DNA of 64,000 nucleotides, from the NCBI GenBank assembly GCA_963834685.1, contig CAWICW010000009.1, positions 124,001 through 188,000 on the forward strand, in the 5' to 3' direction. The notes beneath the pieces are model-generated. The model searched no databases, had not been told where the DNA came from, and worked only from the letters and a program-made list of their open reading frames with translations. Position numbers and translations under genes: made by a program. Below, piece after piece: positions 51,765-60,232 of the stretch (position 1 is its first letter; every line of letters starts with the position of its first letter). This DNA comes from Palsa-504 sp963834685 (GTDB lineage: Bacteria > Actinomycetota > Actinomycetes > Streptosporangiales > Streptosporangiaceae).

Positions 51765-52814
51765 ATGTCGCATCTTACGTACGCCGAAGCCGGGGTGATC
51801 GGGCTTCTCCAGGGCATCACCGAACTCTTCCCGATCTCCAGCCTGGGCCATGCCGTGCTCATCCCGGCGCTGGTCGGGGGCCAGTGGGCGCAGGACCTGG
51901 ACGTGTCCAAGGCCGAGTCGCCGTACCTGGCTTACATCGTCGGGCTGCACGTGGCCACGGCCGCCGCCATGATCATCTTCTTCTGGCGGGACTGGCTGCG
52001 GATCATCAAGGCCTTCTTCGCCTCCCTCGGGCACGTTATCTCGCCCGCGCCGGGCACCAGGCGATTCGTGCCGCAGGACACCGACCAGACGATGGCCTGG
52101 ATGATCATCGTGGCCACGATCCCGGTCGGGCTGGCGGGCGTCGCGTTGGAGCATCTGTTCCGGGTGTACTTCAGCAGGCCGATCCTCACCTCGGTCTTCC
52201 TGTTCTGCAACGGGCTGATTCTGCTGGCCGGGGAGTGGGCGCGGCGGCGCAGCGCGGACATGGAGGCCCAGGAGATCGCCGCCGACCTGCAGGCGGTCAG
52301 CGAGCGGCAGAAGACCGCGGTGGCCGCGGGCGCCGGCGGTGGCAGCGGCGGGCGGCACTCCTCCGGGCAGCGGGCGCTGAGACAGCAGCACGCGAGCCTC
52401 GCGGTGGAATCTGACCAGCGCATCGTCCGCCGCGTGGGCTGGCTGGGCGCCATCGGCCTCGGCGCGTCGCAGATCCTGGCCCTGCTGCCGGGCATCAGCC
52501 GGGACGGCACGGTGATGGTGGCCGGCATGTTCCGCGGGCTGTCCCGGCAGGACGCCGCGCGGTTCTCGTTCCTGCTGTCGGCCCCCGTCATCCTGGCCGC
52601 CGGCGTACTGAAGATCCCGGACCTGACCGGGCCGCTCGGGGCCGGGATCAGGGGACAGGTGCTGTTCGGCAGCCTCTTGTCCGGGGTCGGCGCCTACCTC
52701 GCGCTCAGGTTCCTGGTCCGCTACTTCAGCGACCCGAGGCGCACGCTGACGCCGTTCGCCATCTACTGCCTGGCCGCCGGCCTGGGTTGCTTCATCTACC
52801 TGTCGGTGCGGTAG
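51765..52814 (+). CDS. Undecaprenyl-diphosphatase UppP/BacA, divergent
   Basis: 349 residues, longer than the usual 270. The core is LLQGITELFPISSLGHA near the N-terminus and LLPGISRDGTVMVAGMFRGL later, which hold the catalytic Glu/Ser/Arg residues of UppP. It recycles the lipid carrier of cell-wall synthesis. An extra cytoplasmic loop of about 75 residues, Gly- and Arg-rich, separates helices 4 and 5 (about 158-225). Divergence from standard motifs (PISSLGH for PVSSSGH) suggests a variant. The 214-base gap before it shows nothing else. Confidence 0.88.
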   Translation: MSHLTYAEAGVIGLLQGITELFPISSLGHAVLIPALVGGQWAQDLDVSKAESPYLAYIVGLHVATAAAMIIFFWRDWLRIIKAFFASLGHVISPAPGTRRFVPQDTDQTMAWMIIVATIPVGLAGVALEHLFRVYFSRPILTSVFLFCNGLILLAGEWARRRSADMEAQEIAADLQAVSERQKTAVAAGAGGGSGGRHSSGQRALRQQHASLAVESDQRIVRRVGWLGAIGLGASQILALLPGISRDGTVMVAGMFRGLSRQDAARFSFLLSAPVILAAGVLKIPDLTGPLGAGIRGQVLFGSLLSGVGAYLALRFLVRYFSDPRRTLTPFAIYCLAAGLGCFIYLSVR

Positions 52815-52928
52815 GCCGAGCCAACCCGTCGGTCCCGCGGGGTAGTAGATATGGCGCCCGAATCAGCCATGTGCGGGTAGGCGGGACGTTATCGAACGCG
52901 GGGGGACAGGCAGCGTCACGGTGGCACA

Positions 52929-53462
52929 ATGACCGGTATGTCGGCTCCCCACGGCGAGGACCGTGCCGAACCTGAAGCCGGGCTGCCCGATTCCACCGAA
53001 AGCTCATCGGCCGACGACTCGCCCGGGCGGCAAGGCCTGCCCGTCGCCAAGCGCTCGATCTGGGTCCTCGAGCACGTGCAGGACTGGGTCACGGTCGCCG
53101 TGGGGGCCGTGTTGATCGTGCTGGCTGCCACCCTGCTGATCGCCGGGATCGTTGACTTCCTCGATGGGTCCTCTGGGCCGATCTCGGCCGGCGCCCCGAT
53201 CCTGCTCGACCGCGTCCTGCTGGTATTGATCCTGGTCGAGATCGTATACACGGTCGTGCTGTCCTTGCGTGCGCACCGTCTGGTCGCTCAGCCGTTCATT
53301 GTCGTCGGGCTGATCGCGGTCGTCCGGCGCATCCTGTTCGTACTGACTCCCGGCAGCCAGAACACGGTCAGCACGTCGGAACTGGCGCTGCTCGTCGCGA
53401 TGGTGGCCGTGTTCGTGGCCGGGCTCGTCGTGGTCAGCCGCTTCGAGAAAGGCGATGGCTGA
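52929..53462 (+). CDS. PsiE-like membrane protein
   Basis: 177 residues. A charged, Ser-rich cytoplasmic start (1-40) and four membrane helices (about 52-75, 88-108, 122-140 and 150-170). The pattern LDRVLLVLILVEIVYTVVLS and VGLIAVVRRILF matches phosphate-starvation-inducible PsiE-like proteins. Function unknown. The 270-base gap after it has no other gene I can support. Confidence 0.78.
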   Translation: MTGMSAPHGEDRAEPEAGLPDSTESSSADDSPGRQGLPVAKRSIWVLEHVQDWVTVAVGAVLIVLAATLLIAGIVDFLDGSSGPISAGAPILLDRVLLVLILVEIVYTVVLSLRAHRLVAQPFIVVGLIAVVRRILFVLTPGSQNTVSTSELALLVAMVAVFVAGLVVVSRFEKGDG

Positions 53463-53732
53463 ACGGGATACCTGACCGCACAGCGACCTCAGGTCACCGA
53501 GCCGGGCATCAGTAAGAACCCAGCGGTGGCCATGTACGGGCCTGCGGGTAAACACTCAATCTAGGTCAAAAAAGTCGAGAAGACCTGAGCCTTAAGCTGG
53601 TGTGTTTCTTTTCGGCGAAATTACCGTGAAGGACGTAGCGGCGGACGTCTTCTGGGGTGGACGATAAAGAGCGTCACCGCGCGGTAGGCGGTGCGGGCTG
53701 CTCTGGATCGTCCGATCGGAAGGGCGTGCAGG

Positions 53733-53924
53733 ATGATCGTTCAGTTGTGGGGCCCGGTGTTCGATCTGGTCGGCGACGGTGGTTTCAAGGCTTTCACCTT
53801 CAGCTGGTTCACCCTGAAGTACGGCAACCTCATCGAGATGATCCTGGTGGTGCTGATCTTCGTGGCCGGGATGTTCATCAACCTTCCGGGCGGGAAGGCG
53901 GAGACGCCGAGGCACCGGCGGTGA
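53733..53924 (+). CDS. 63-residue membrane protein next to cytochrome b
   Basis: ATG after GCGTGCAGG. MIVQLWGPVFDLVGDGGFKA begins a weakly amphipathic stretch and is followed by one strong helix (GNLIEMILVVLIFVAGMFINL) and a basic tail. It is 46 bases upstream of the cytochrome b gene on the same strand and is probably a small subunit of that complex. No family recognised. Confidence 0.7.
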   Translation: MIVQLWGPVFDLVGDGGFKAFTFSWFTLKYGNLIEMILVVLIFVAGMFINLPGGKAETPRHRR

Positions 53925-53970
53925 CCGGCCCGGCAGACGTGTCGCGGGCCCTGGCTGTGCGGGGCGTCCG

Positions 53971-54687
53971 GTGAGTGCGCAGGGCGCGGCTCCGGGGCCG
54001 GCCGGACCGGATCCGGCCACCAACGCCACCGGGGCGGAGCAGTTCTCGCTGACGCGGCCCAGCCCCTGGCTGCGAGGCTACCTGGTCCGCAACTACCCGC
54101 TACGCAAGCTGCTGCCCGACCGGGAGCCGGCGTACGTCTCCTCGGTGCTGTACACGATGGGCGTGCTGACGCTGGCGGCGCTGATCGTCGCGGTCATCAG
54201 CGGTGGGATCATCGCGCTGGGCGGGGTCTCGTTCTGGCACACGAACTCGTTCGGCGCGTTCATGAACAGCATTCATTTCTGGAGCGTGCAGGCCATGTTC
54301 TTGTTCATGGCCGTGCATTTCATCACCAATTTCTTCACCATGGGCTGGCGCGGCGGGCGCGGCTGGACCTGGATCACCGGCGTGCTCGCGTTCATCGTGA
54401 GCATCCTGACCGCCTTCACCGGCTTCTTGATGATGACCAACTGGGACAGCCAGTGGGTCGGCCAGCAGGCCAAGGACGCGTTCAGCGCGCTCGGCATCGG
54501 CGCGATCTGGAACGTCATGGACGCGGGCCAGCAGATCACCCTGCACGTGGTCTTCACGACGGCCCTGCTGTTGTTCATCGTGTCGGTGCACGTCGGCCTG
54601 ATCCGCCGCCGGGGCGTGGCCCCGCCACCTGGCGCCGAGGCGCTCGAGGTCCCGGACGATCAGATGGCCCCCGAGTCGGCGGCCTAA
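53971..54687 (+). CDS. Cytochrome b N-terminal domain protein
   Basis: 238 residues from a GTG. About four membrane helices. Two heme-ligand pairs have the spacing of cytochrome b/b6: His-x13-His in SIHFWSVQAMFLFMAVHF and His-x14-His in TLHVVFTTALLLFIVSVH. The PEWY-containing C-terminal part of full cytochrome b is absent. It accepts or donates electrons with quinol. No Rieske protein or cytochrome c gene is adjacent, so it does not form a standard bc1 complex here. Confidence 0.9.
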   Translation: MSAQGAAPGPAGPDPATNATGAEQFSLTRPSPWLRGYLVRNYPLRKLLPDREPAYVSSVLYTMGVLTLAALIVAVISGGIIALGGVSFWHTNSFGAFMNSIHFWSVQAMFLFMAVHFITNFFTMGWRGGRGWTWITGVLAFIVSILTAFTGFLMMTNWDSQWVGQQAKDAFSALGIGAIWNVMDAGQQITLHVVFTTALLLFIVSVHVGLIRRRGVAPPPGAEALEVPDDQMAPESAA

Positions 54688-54699
54688 CGGGAGGCGCAG

Positions 54700-55836
54700 A
54701 TGGCTACCCGCACCAAACGGCACCCGCTGCGCACCTGGCAGGGGCCCGAACGTCAGTACGACCTCATTGCCGAGGGCACGATCGCCGTCGTCATCGTTGC
54801 TCTCCTGTGCATCCTGGCCGCCAGCCTGTGGGGGTCCCCGGACGGCGGCCTGACCAACCCGGGCGCGCCCAAATCCCCGGCCGGGCAGGCATTCAGCGCT
54901 AAGTACTGGGATGTCAACGACCCATCGGACCTGGCCCAGACGGCGGTGCAGGAGCTCGCCGGCGGGACCACCACCGCCGGGTACGGCCCGCCGTTCAACC
55001 AGACCACCGGGGCCTCGCAGGAGATCATCGGGATCCAGCCGGCCGAGATCGCCAAGGCAATCTTCGGCCTGACCCTTCCCATCAACACGGCCAACGACTT
55101 CGTGCTGGCCCCGGTCTCCCAGCTTGCCGCGCCCTCCAGACCGGCCGTCGCCGCGGCAGTAAGCCTTTACAAGGCGGCGGGGGGCGACCTGTCGCCCGGC
55201 GCGGCGGCCGGCCAGGTCGCCTCCTCCCAGCAGATGACCTGGCTGAACAACTACGCCAAGGCGCTGGCCGCCGCCAGCGCGAAGTTCACGCCCACCTCGA
55301 TCACGGTCAAGGCGGGCAACTACGGGCCGGTCCCGGTCATCATCGGCGCCGAGCTGGCCATCGCCAACAACGGGAGCCTGGACGGCTACTTCCAGGGCAG
55401 CCAGCAGCAGCTCAGCACGAACACCACCCTGGGGACGATGTTCTTCAGCGACGGCACGCTGTGGGAGACCATCGCCGAGGCCCAGGGCGTGGGCGGCGAC
55501 CAGTGGGGCGTCATGAACGAGCTGTGGAACTTCCCCGGCCAGACCTGGCTGTGGCTGTACGCCGGGATGTACCAGATCCCCGCGCTGAACCCGTCGAACA
55601 ACGCCAACCTCGACCTGGACGTCGGCCTGCTCATGATCCTGTTCGGGTTCCTGCTGCCGATGTTCGCGCCGTGGATCCCGGGCATCAACCGCATCCCCCG
55701 GTGGATCCCCCTGTACAAGATCATCTACCGCAAGTACTACGCGAACACGGCAGGCGGGCAACAGCCGCCGACCGAGGTCCAGGGCGAGCCGGTCCCGCCG
55801 ACCGCCCCGTCGAGCGGGGCACCGCCGAGCGGGTAA
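54700..55836 (+). CDS. Membrane protein following cytochrome b, unknown function
   Basis: 378 residues, 12 bases after cytochrome b. One N-terminal helix (about 26-45), a large outer domain (50-310) rich in Ala, Gly and Gln, and a C-terminal hydrophobic segment with GFLLPMFAPWIPGINRIPRW followed by a basic stretch and a Pro-rich tail. The end may correspond to a cytochrome b C-terminal helix (subunit IV-like) but no PEWY motif was seen. No heme c motif. Almost certainly a subunit of the same complex. Confidence 0.75.
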   Translation: MATRTKRHPLRTWQGPERQYDLIAEGTIAVVIVALLCILAASLWGSPDGGLTNPGAPKSPAGQAFSAKYWDVNDPSDLAQTAVQELAGGTTTAGYGPPFNQTTGASQEIIGIQPAEIAKAIFGLTLPINTANDFVLAPVSQLAAPSRPAVAAAVSLYKAAGGDLSPGAAAGQVASSQQMTWLNNYAKALAAASAKFTPTSITVKAGNYGPVPVIIGAELAIANNGSLDGYFQGSQQQLSTNTTLGTMFFSDGTLWETIAEAQGVGGDQWGVMNELWNFPGQTWLWLYAGMYQIPALNPSNNANLDLDVGLLMILFGFLLPMFAPWIPGINRIPRWIPLYKIIYRKYYANTAGGQQPPTEVQGEPVPPTAPSSGAPPSG

Positions 55837-55928
55837 GTTCGGGTGCCCGAGCGAGACGCCGCTGCCGTTCGGATTGGTCCGGTCCGGAGGCGGGCCGAGC
55901 TCGCGGATCACCGCCGACGCCTGCGAAC

Positions 55929-57095
55929 CTACAGGCTCGCGCTGCCGTTGGCCCAGGGGCGGGTGAAGCCGATGGGGTCCCGGTTGGTGTAGGTGGCGAT
56001 GCGGATCGGGAAGCCGGTCGCGTACGCCTCGATCATCTGCCCGTTCCCGATGACCAGCCCGACGTGGCCGGGCGACGTCGGGGTGCCGTCCGCGCCGGCG
56101 AAGAACACCAGGTCCCCGGGCTGTACCTGGGAGGCCGGGATCCGCACCTCGGTCGCCCACTGTTGCTCCGAGGTCCGCTCGATGTTGACCCCGGCGGCCC
56201 GGTAGGCCATCATCACCAGGCCGGAGCAGTCGAAGGCGTCCGGGCCGGTGCCGCCGAACAGGTACGGCTTGCCGAGTTGCTGCTCGGCGTAGGCGATGGC
56301 GGTGGCCACCAGCTGGTTCGGCGCGCTGATCGCGGGCACGCCCCCGGCCACCCCGCCGGCCGTGCCGGTGCACCCGGCCGCCGAACTGCCCGAGGGCATC
56401 TGGGCCGAGACCACCGAGTAGTTGCCGCCCGCGTAGGCGCCGGCGTAGTAGAGCACGCTCTGCACGTAGGACTGCAGGTGGTTGTACGAGAAGATGGCCG
56501 CCGCCGGGTTGGTCTGGACCTGGGACTCGAGCAGGTACTTCGCCGCGCCCGCGATCGCGTCCGCGGGGTCGTAGACGCTCGCGTCGGGGCCGCCGTCCTC
56601 ATCGGTGGCCACGCCGCTGACCACCTCGCTGGCCGGGTGGACCGGCAGGCCGCCCCAGACGTTGCCGGCCGCGCCGCCGATGCCGATCTGCATCGGGCCG
56701 GCCGCGCCGAACCCGTTCTGCCCGCTGTGCACGCCGGGCAGGGTGGTCTGGCCGTTGTCGCTTTCCACGGTGCCGATCCCGGCCAGGATCGTCCACGGCA
56801 CGCCGTACTGCTGCCCGACCCGCTTGTACCAGTAGAGGTAATCGGCCGGGATCGTCTTGGCCTTAGCGCCGGCGGCCGGCTGGCCGGCCGTTCCGGTCTG
56901 CTGGCCGGAGCAGCCGGCGCTCGCGGCGAAGAACAGGTCGGTTCCGACCAGGACCGGCACGGCCAGCAGGCCGAGCAGCAGCAGGCCGGCGACCCCGATG
57001 ATGACCAGGATCAGGATGCGGGGTGACCCGCCAGGTTGCTGCGGTCGTACGGTGGCCTGTTCCTTCTCGGACTGAAACAGGAGCCTGTTCGTCAT
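55929..57095 (-). CDS. Lytic transglycosylase/NlpC-P60 fusion of the conjugation locus
   Basis: 388 residues. Membrane anchor (about 26-52), a transglycosylase domain with catalytic Glu in IGTVESDNGQT and GAAGPMQIG, and a C-terminal NlpC/P60 domain with Cys in FDCSGLVMMAY and His in PGHVGLVIG. Such two-domain cell-wall hydrolases open the peptidoglycan for type IV secretion and conjugation. The ATG overlaps the stop of the upstream gene. It ends convergently with the cytochrome b locus. Confidence 0.9.
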   Translation of the reverse strand: MTNRLLFQSEKEQATVRPQQPGGSPRILILVIIGVAGLLLLGLLAVPVLVGTDLFFAASAGCSGQQTGTAGQPAAGAKAKTIPADYLYWYKRVGQQYGVPWTILAGIGTVESDNGQTTLPGVHSGQNGFGAAGPMQIGIGGAAGNVWGGLPVHPASEVVSGVATDEDGGPDASVYDPADAIAGAAKYLLESQVQTNPAAAIFSYNHLQSYVQSVLYYAGAYAGGNYSVVSAQMPSGSSAAGCTGTAGGVAGGVPAISAPNQLVATAIAYAEQQLGKPYLFGGTGPDAFDCSGLVMMAYRAAGVNIERTSEQQWATEVRIPASQVQPGDLVFFAGADGTPTSPGHVGLVIGNGQMIEAYATGFPIRIATYTNRDPIGFTRPWANGSASL

Positions 57096-57727
57096 GTGTT
57101 ACCCGCGGATTGCAGTTCGATGTCGCTTACCTGCCAGCTGCTGCCTGAGCCGGTCACGGTGACCGCGTACTGCGTGCTGGCGTTGCTGGTGCCTTTGGTG
57201 GTGGCCAGCCGCTGTCCCGCGGTGACGATGAACGTCATGCTGGACGGGCCGAACGCGCGCAGCGAGCTGATCACCGCGGTCCCGGTTGAGACCTGTTTCT
57301 GGCTGGTCCGGAGCTTGGCCACGCCGGGGATCTGGTAGGCGGCCCGGAGCGTGCCGGCGAGCTCGCCGGTGACCAGGCCGCCCATGGCGCCGACGTAGGC
57401 GGTCGCGCTCTCGGTGTAGATAAAGGTGTTGTAATCGACGCTGAACCGCACCGCCACCGAGGCGGCGGCGGCCAGGTTCTGCTGGGTGAACGGCAGCCAG
57501 GCGTAGATGTCCGGCCCGCCCGCGGCGGCGGCCGAGGCCGACACCGTCGGAGCCGCCGCCGAGGCCGGGGCGGTCACGGCCGGGGTGCTGGCCGGGGTGG
57601 TGGTGGCGGCGTGGGCGGACCCGTGAGAGTGGGTCACGGCCGGGACTACGAGGTAGTAGCCGAGCGCGGCGAGCACGATGACGACTGCGGCGAAGACCGC
57701 GCTGCGCTGGCGAGGGCTGAGTTCCAC
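57092..57727 (-). CDS. Anchored extracytoplasmic protein of the conjugation locus
   Basis: 211 residues. One membrane helix (about 9-28), an Ala/Thr/Pro-rich linker (35-70) and an outer domain (75-205) with alternating hydrophobic pattern. The layout (helix plus NTF2-size domain) and position fit a VirB8/TcpC-like scaffold, but the motifs are too weak for a firm name. ATGA overlap with the hydrolase gene. Confidence 0.7.
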   Translation of the reverse strand: MELSPRQRSAVFAAVVIVLAALGYYLVVPAVTHSHGSAHAATTTPASTPAVTAPASAAAPTVSASAAAAGGPDIYAWLPFTQQNLAAAASVAVRFSVDYNTFIYTESATAYVGAMGGLVTGELAGTLRAAYQIPGVAKLRTSQKQVSTGTAVISSLRAFGPSSMTFIVTAGQRLATTKGTSNASTQYAVTVTGSGSSWQVSDIELQSAGNT

Positions 57728-57739
57728 GGTGACCGTCCG

Positions 57740-60208
57740 TTATTTGTCCCGCCGTATCGGGCGTAGCCAGAACGGCATGGGTCGCTGTTCATCCGTACCG
57801 TTCCCGCGCCCGGGGGCGGAGCCGCCGCCCTGCTCCTGCGGCGGCGCCGCCGGCCTGCGCTCGGTGGCGGGACGCTGCCGGGGGCCCGCGCCAGTGCTGC
57901 CGGTCCAGCCGGCCGAGGCCGGCTTGCTGGGCCAGGCCGGAGCGGGCTGACGCGAGCCCGGACCGCCGCTTCCGCTGGTCCCGCTGGTCCCGTTGGTTCT
58001 GCCGGCGGGCGGCGCCGACCGGGAACTGGGCGCGCCGCCGGACGTCGCGCGGGACCGCGCGGGTCCGGGACCAGTCGCCGCCGAGCGCCCGGCTCCGCGC
58101 GACCAGCTGGAGGCGGCGCTGGCCGGGCCGGCCCCGCCGGCGCCATTGCCGTTGCCGTTGCCTGGTCTCGGCGGCAGGTCGAGCGGCGGGGCCGCGCGCG
58201 CGCCGCTCTCGGTCTCGGGCATGCTCCGGTTCCGGGCCAGGCTGGCGGCACTGGCGCCGCGGCGCGGGGCCGCGCTCGTCTCGCCTTCCCCGTCGGCCGC
58301 GGGGGGCGCGTCGGGCCGCAACCGCGACGCGTACGCGTCGCCCGCTCCGGCCGTCCCGGCCGCGGCCTCGCCCGACGTGGCGGCCGCCGCCGCGGCGCCC
58401 GCCCCGACGCCGCTGGCCACGCCGGTCGCCACCGCCGCGGCCTGGCCCGGGTTACGGCGTGCCCACCGGGCGGCCCGGTAGCCCGCGACGCCGGGGATGG
58501 CCACGCTCGCGGCCTCCAGCGTGTTCCTGCGGAAGGTGAAGCCCGCGTCGCGCAGGCTGACCTCGGCCCGATCGGTGGAGCCGAGCGTGCCGTAGCCGAC
58601 CGCGGAGAACAGGTGGGTGAACGGCTTGCGGTAGATGAAGACGGCCACCGTGACCAGCGCGATCATCAAGATCTTGAGCGCCCACGGCAGGGCCGTGTCG
58701 GTGGTGCCCATGATGAGCGAGTAGCAGTACAGCAGCACGCTCAGCACGATCGCGACCGCCACCTGTTTCATCAGCACGCCGACCAGCATCTCGAACCAGC
58801 GGATCGCGATGATCCGGCCGAAGCCCGGGTGCGTCCCGATGAGGAGGAAGAAGGGCCCGACCACCAGCAGCAGCAGGAAGCCGAGCTTCAGCACGATCAG
58901 GGTCAGCGCGATCAGCAGGATGAGCAGCCCGGCCACGAGCGCGGCGAACATCGCGGCGAACGCGATCTCGAGCCGGGTGGTCCACTGGTTGCCCTGGAAC
59001 AACGGGTAGACGGCCGGGTCGTTCTGCTGCAGGCTGGCCGCGATGCCCGCGTAGGTGGACTGCTTGGCCTGGGTCAGCGCCGTGGTCGGGTTCTCGTTGG
59101 CCGCGAACGCTTGCGACCACAGCAGCTGCCGGCCGTAGGTGTCCACCACGGTCTGCGGACCGTTGCCGGGGGGGTTGTACTGGGTGGTGCCGAGTTCCCC
59201 GAGTAGCCAGGGCTTGCAGACCAGTACCGACCACAGCTCGTTGGCGTTCTCGTCCACCATGCCGTTGCCGCTGGTGAAGGCGTAATTGGCGGCGACGCTC
59301 TGCGGGTCACCGTGGACGACCGGCAGGCAGTTGCTGTTGACCGGCGCGGGCAGCTTGGCGAACGCGGTGTTGAGCACGCCGGTGACTCCGTTGGAGACGG
59401 TGGTCCCCACGCCGGTGAAGTCGGCCGGCTTACCGATCAGCGCGATGGCCGCGGTGGCGGCCACCACCATCCACAGCGTGCCCTCGATGGTGCGGGTGGC
59501 GCGCTTGCGGATCAGGCCCTGCCAGGCCAGCCACATCGCGCCCAGGATGACGACCGGGGCCAGGTAGGTGAAGTAGATCGCGTTGCCCAGGGCGGTGATC
59601 AGCTTGTCGACGGCGTTCTGCAGCCAGGTCAGGATGTTGTTGCCCGCCGCGGACTGATAGACGGTGATCGTCACCCGGTCGATGGATTTCGCCGCGTCGA
59701 AGACCATCCCGGCCACGTTGTTGCCGATCAGCGACGTCATGTCGGAACACTGCAGGCCATGGGCGGCCCAGAACTGGCCGGCCACCCCGTAGTTGTCGTA
59801 CAGCGTCTTCCCGCCCGCGGCCGCGCCCGGCGGCTCCACCATCTGGTCGATGCCGCCGGTGGCCTGCTCAGGCTGGGGCAGCGAGGGCTCGCAGATGTTA
59901 TTCAGGTCACCCAGGATCCCGCTCGAGCCCTGCGCGCACAGTCCGACCAGCCCGCCGATGTCGCCGATGCCCGGCACCTGGCATATGCCCCCAGGCGCCG
60001 CGGGGGTGATCTCCGCGGTGAGAATGACCTGGTGGGGGCTCCCCGCCCCGGGGTGGGTGGCGGCCAGCGCGGGCGTGCCGATCCCGAGCAGCGCGCCGGC
60101 GATCAGCAGCACCTGTATCGCCCAGCGCGCGGCGCGGCGGCCGCGGGCCCGGTCGTGCACGCGGCCGCCATGCGCGCGGCGCTGGGACGGGGCGAGCGGG
60201 ACAAGCAT
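57740..60208 (-). CDS. VirB6/TrbL-like channel protein of the conjugation locus
   Basis: 822 residues. Signal peptide (Arg-rich start then WAIQVLLIAGALLGIGTPAL ending ALA), Cys-containing outer part (CQVPGIG, LCAQG, CEPSLP, LQCSDM), about seven membrane helices (200-520) and a long cytoplasmic tail rich in Gly, Ala, Ser and Pro (about 590-822). This architecture is shared by TrbL/VirB6-type inner-membrane channels in actinomycete conjugation loci. 12 bases before the next gene, 24 bases after the ATPase. Confidence 0.82.
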   Translation of the reverse strand: MLVPLAPSQRRAHGGRVHDRARGRRAARWAIQVLLIAGALLGIGTPALAATHPGAGSPHQVILTAEITPAAPGGICQVPGIGDIGGLVGLCAQGSSGILGDLNNICEPSLPQPEQATGGIDQMVEPPGAAAGGKTLYDNYGVAGQFWAAHGLQCSDMTSLIGNNVAGMVFDAAKSIDRVTITVYQSAAGNNILTWLQNAVDKLITALGNAIYFTYLAPVVILGAMWLAWQGLIRKRATRTIEGTLWMVVAATAAIALIGKPADFTGVGTTVSNGVTGVLNTAFAKLPAPVNSNCLPVVHGDPQSVAANYAFTSGNGMVDENANELWSVLVCKPWLLGELGTTQYNPPGNGPQTVVDTYGRQLLWSQAFAANENPTTALTQAKQSTYAGIAASLQQNDPAVYPLFQGNQWTTRLEIAFAAMFAALVAGLLILLIALTLIVLKLGFLLLLVVGPFFLLIGTHPGFGRIIAIRWFEMLVGVLMKQVAVAIVLSVLLYCYSLIMGTTDTALPWALKILMIALVTVAVFIYRKPFTHLFSAVGYGTLGSTDRAEVSLRDAGFTFRRNTLEAASVAIPGVAGYRAARWARRNPGQAAAVATGVASGVGAGAAAAAATSGEAAAGTAGAGDAYASRLRPDAPPAADGEGETSAAPRRGASAASLARNRSMPETESGARAAPPLDLPPRPGNGNGNGAGGAGPASAASSWSRGAGRSAATGPGPARSRATSGGAPSSRSAPPAGRTNGTSGTSGSGGPGSRQPAPAWPSKPASAGWTGSTGAGPRQRPATERRPAAPPQEQGGGSAPGRGNGTDEQRPMPFWLRPIRRDK

Positions 60209-60232
60209 CGGGGGAACTCCTGGTAGGTCTGT

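Noticed and set aside
53971..55836. Standard cytochrome bc1 complex
   Set aside because: No Rieske iron-sulfur motif, no CxxCH heme c site and no PEWY motif were found in the locus.
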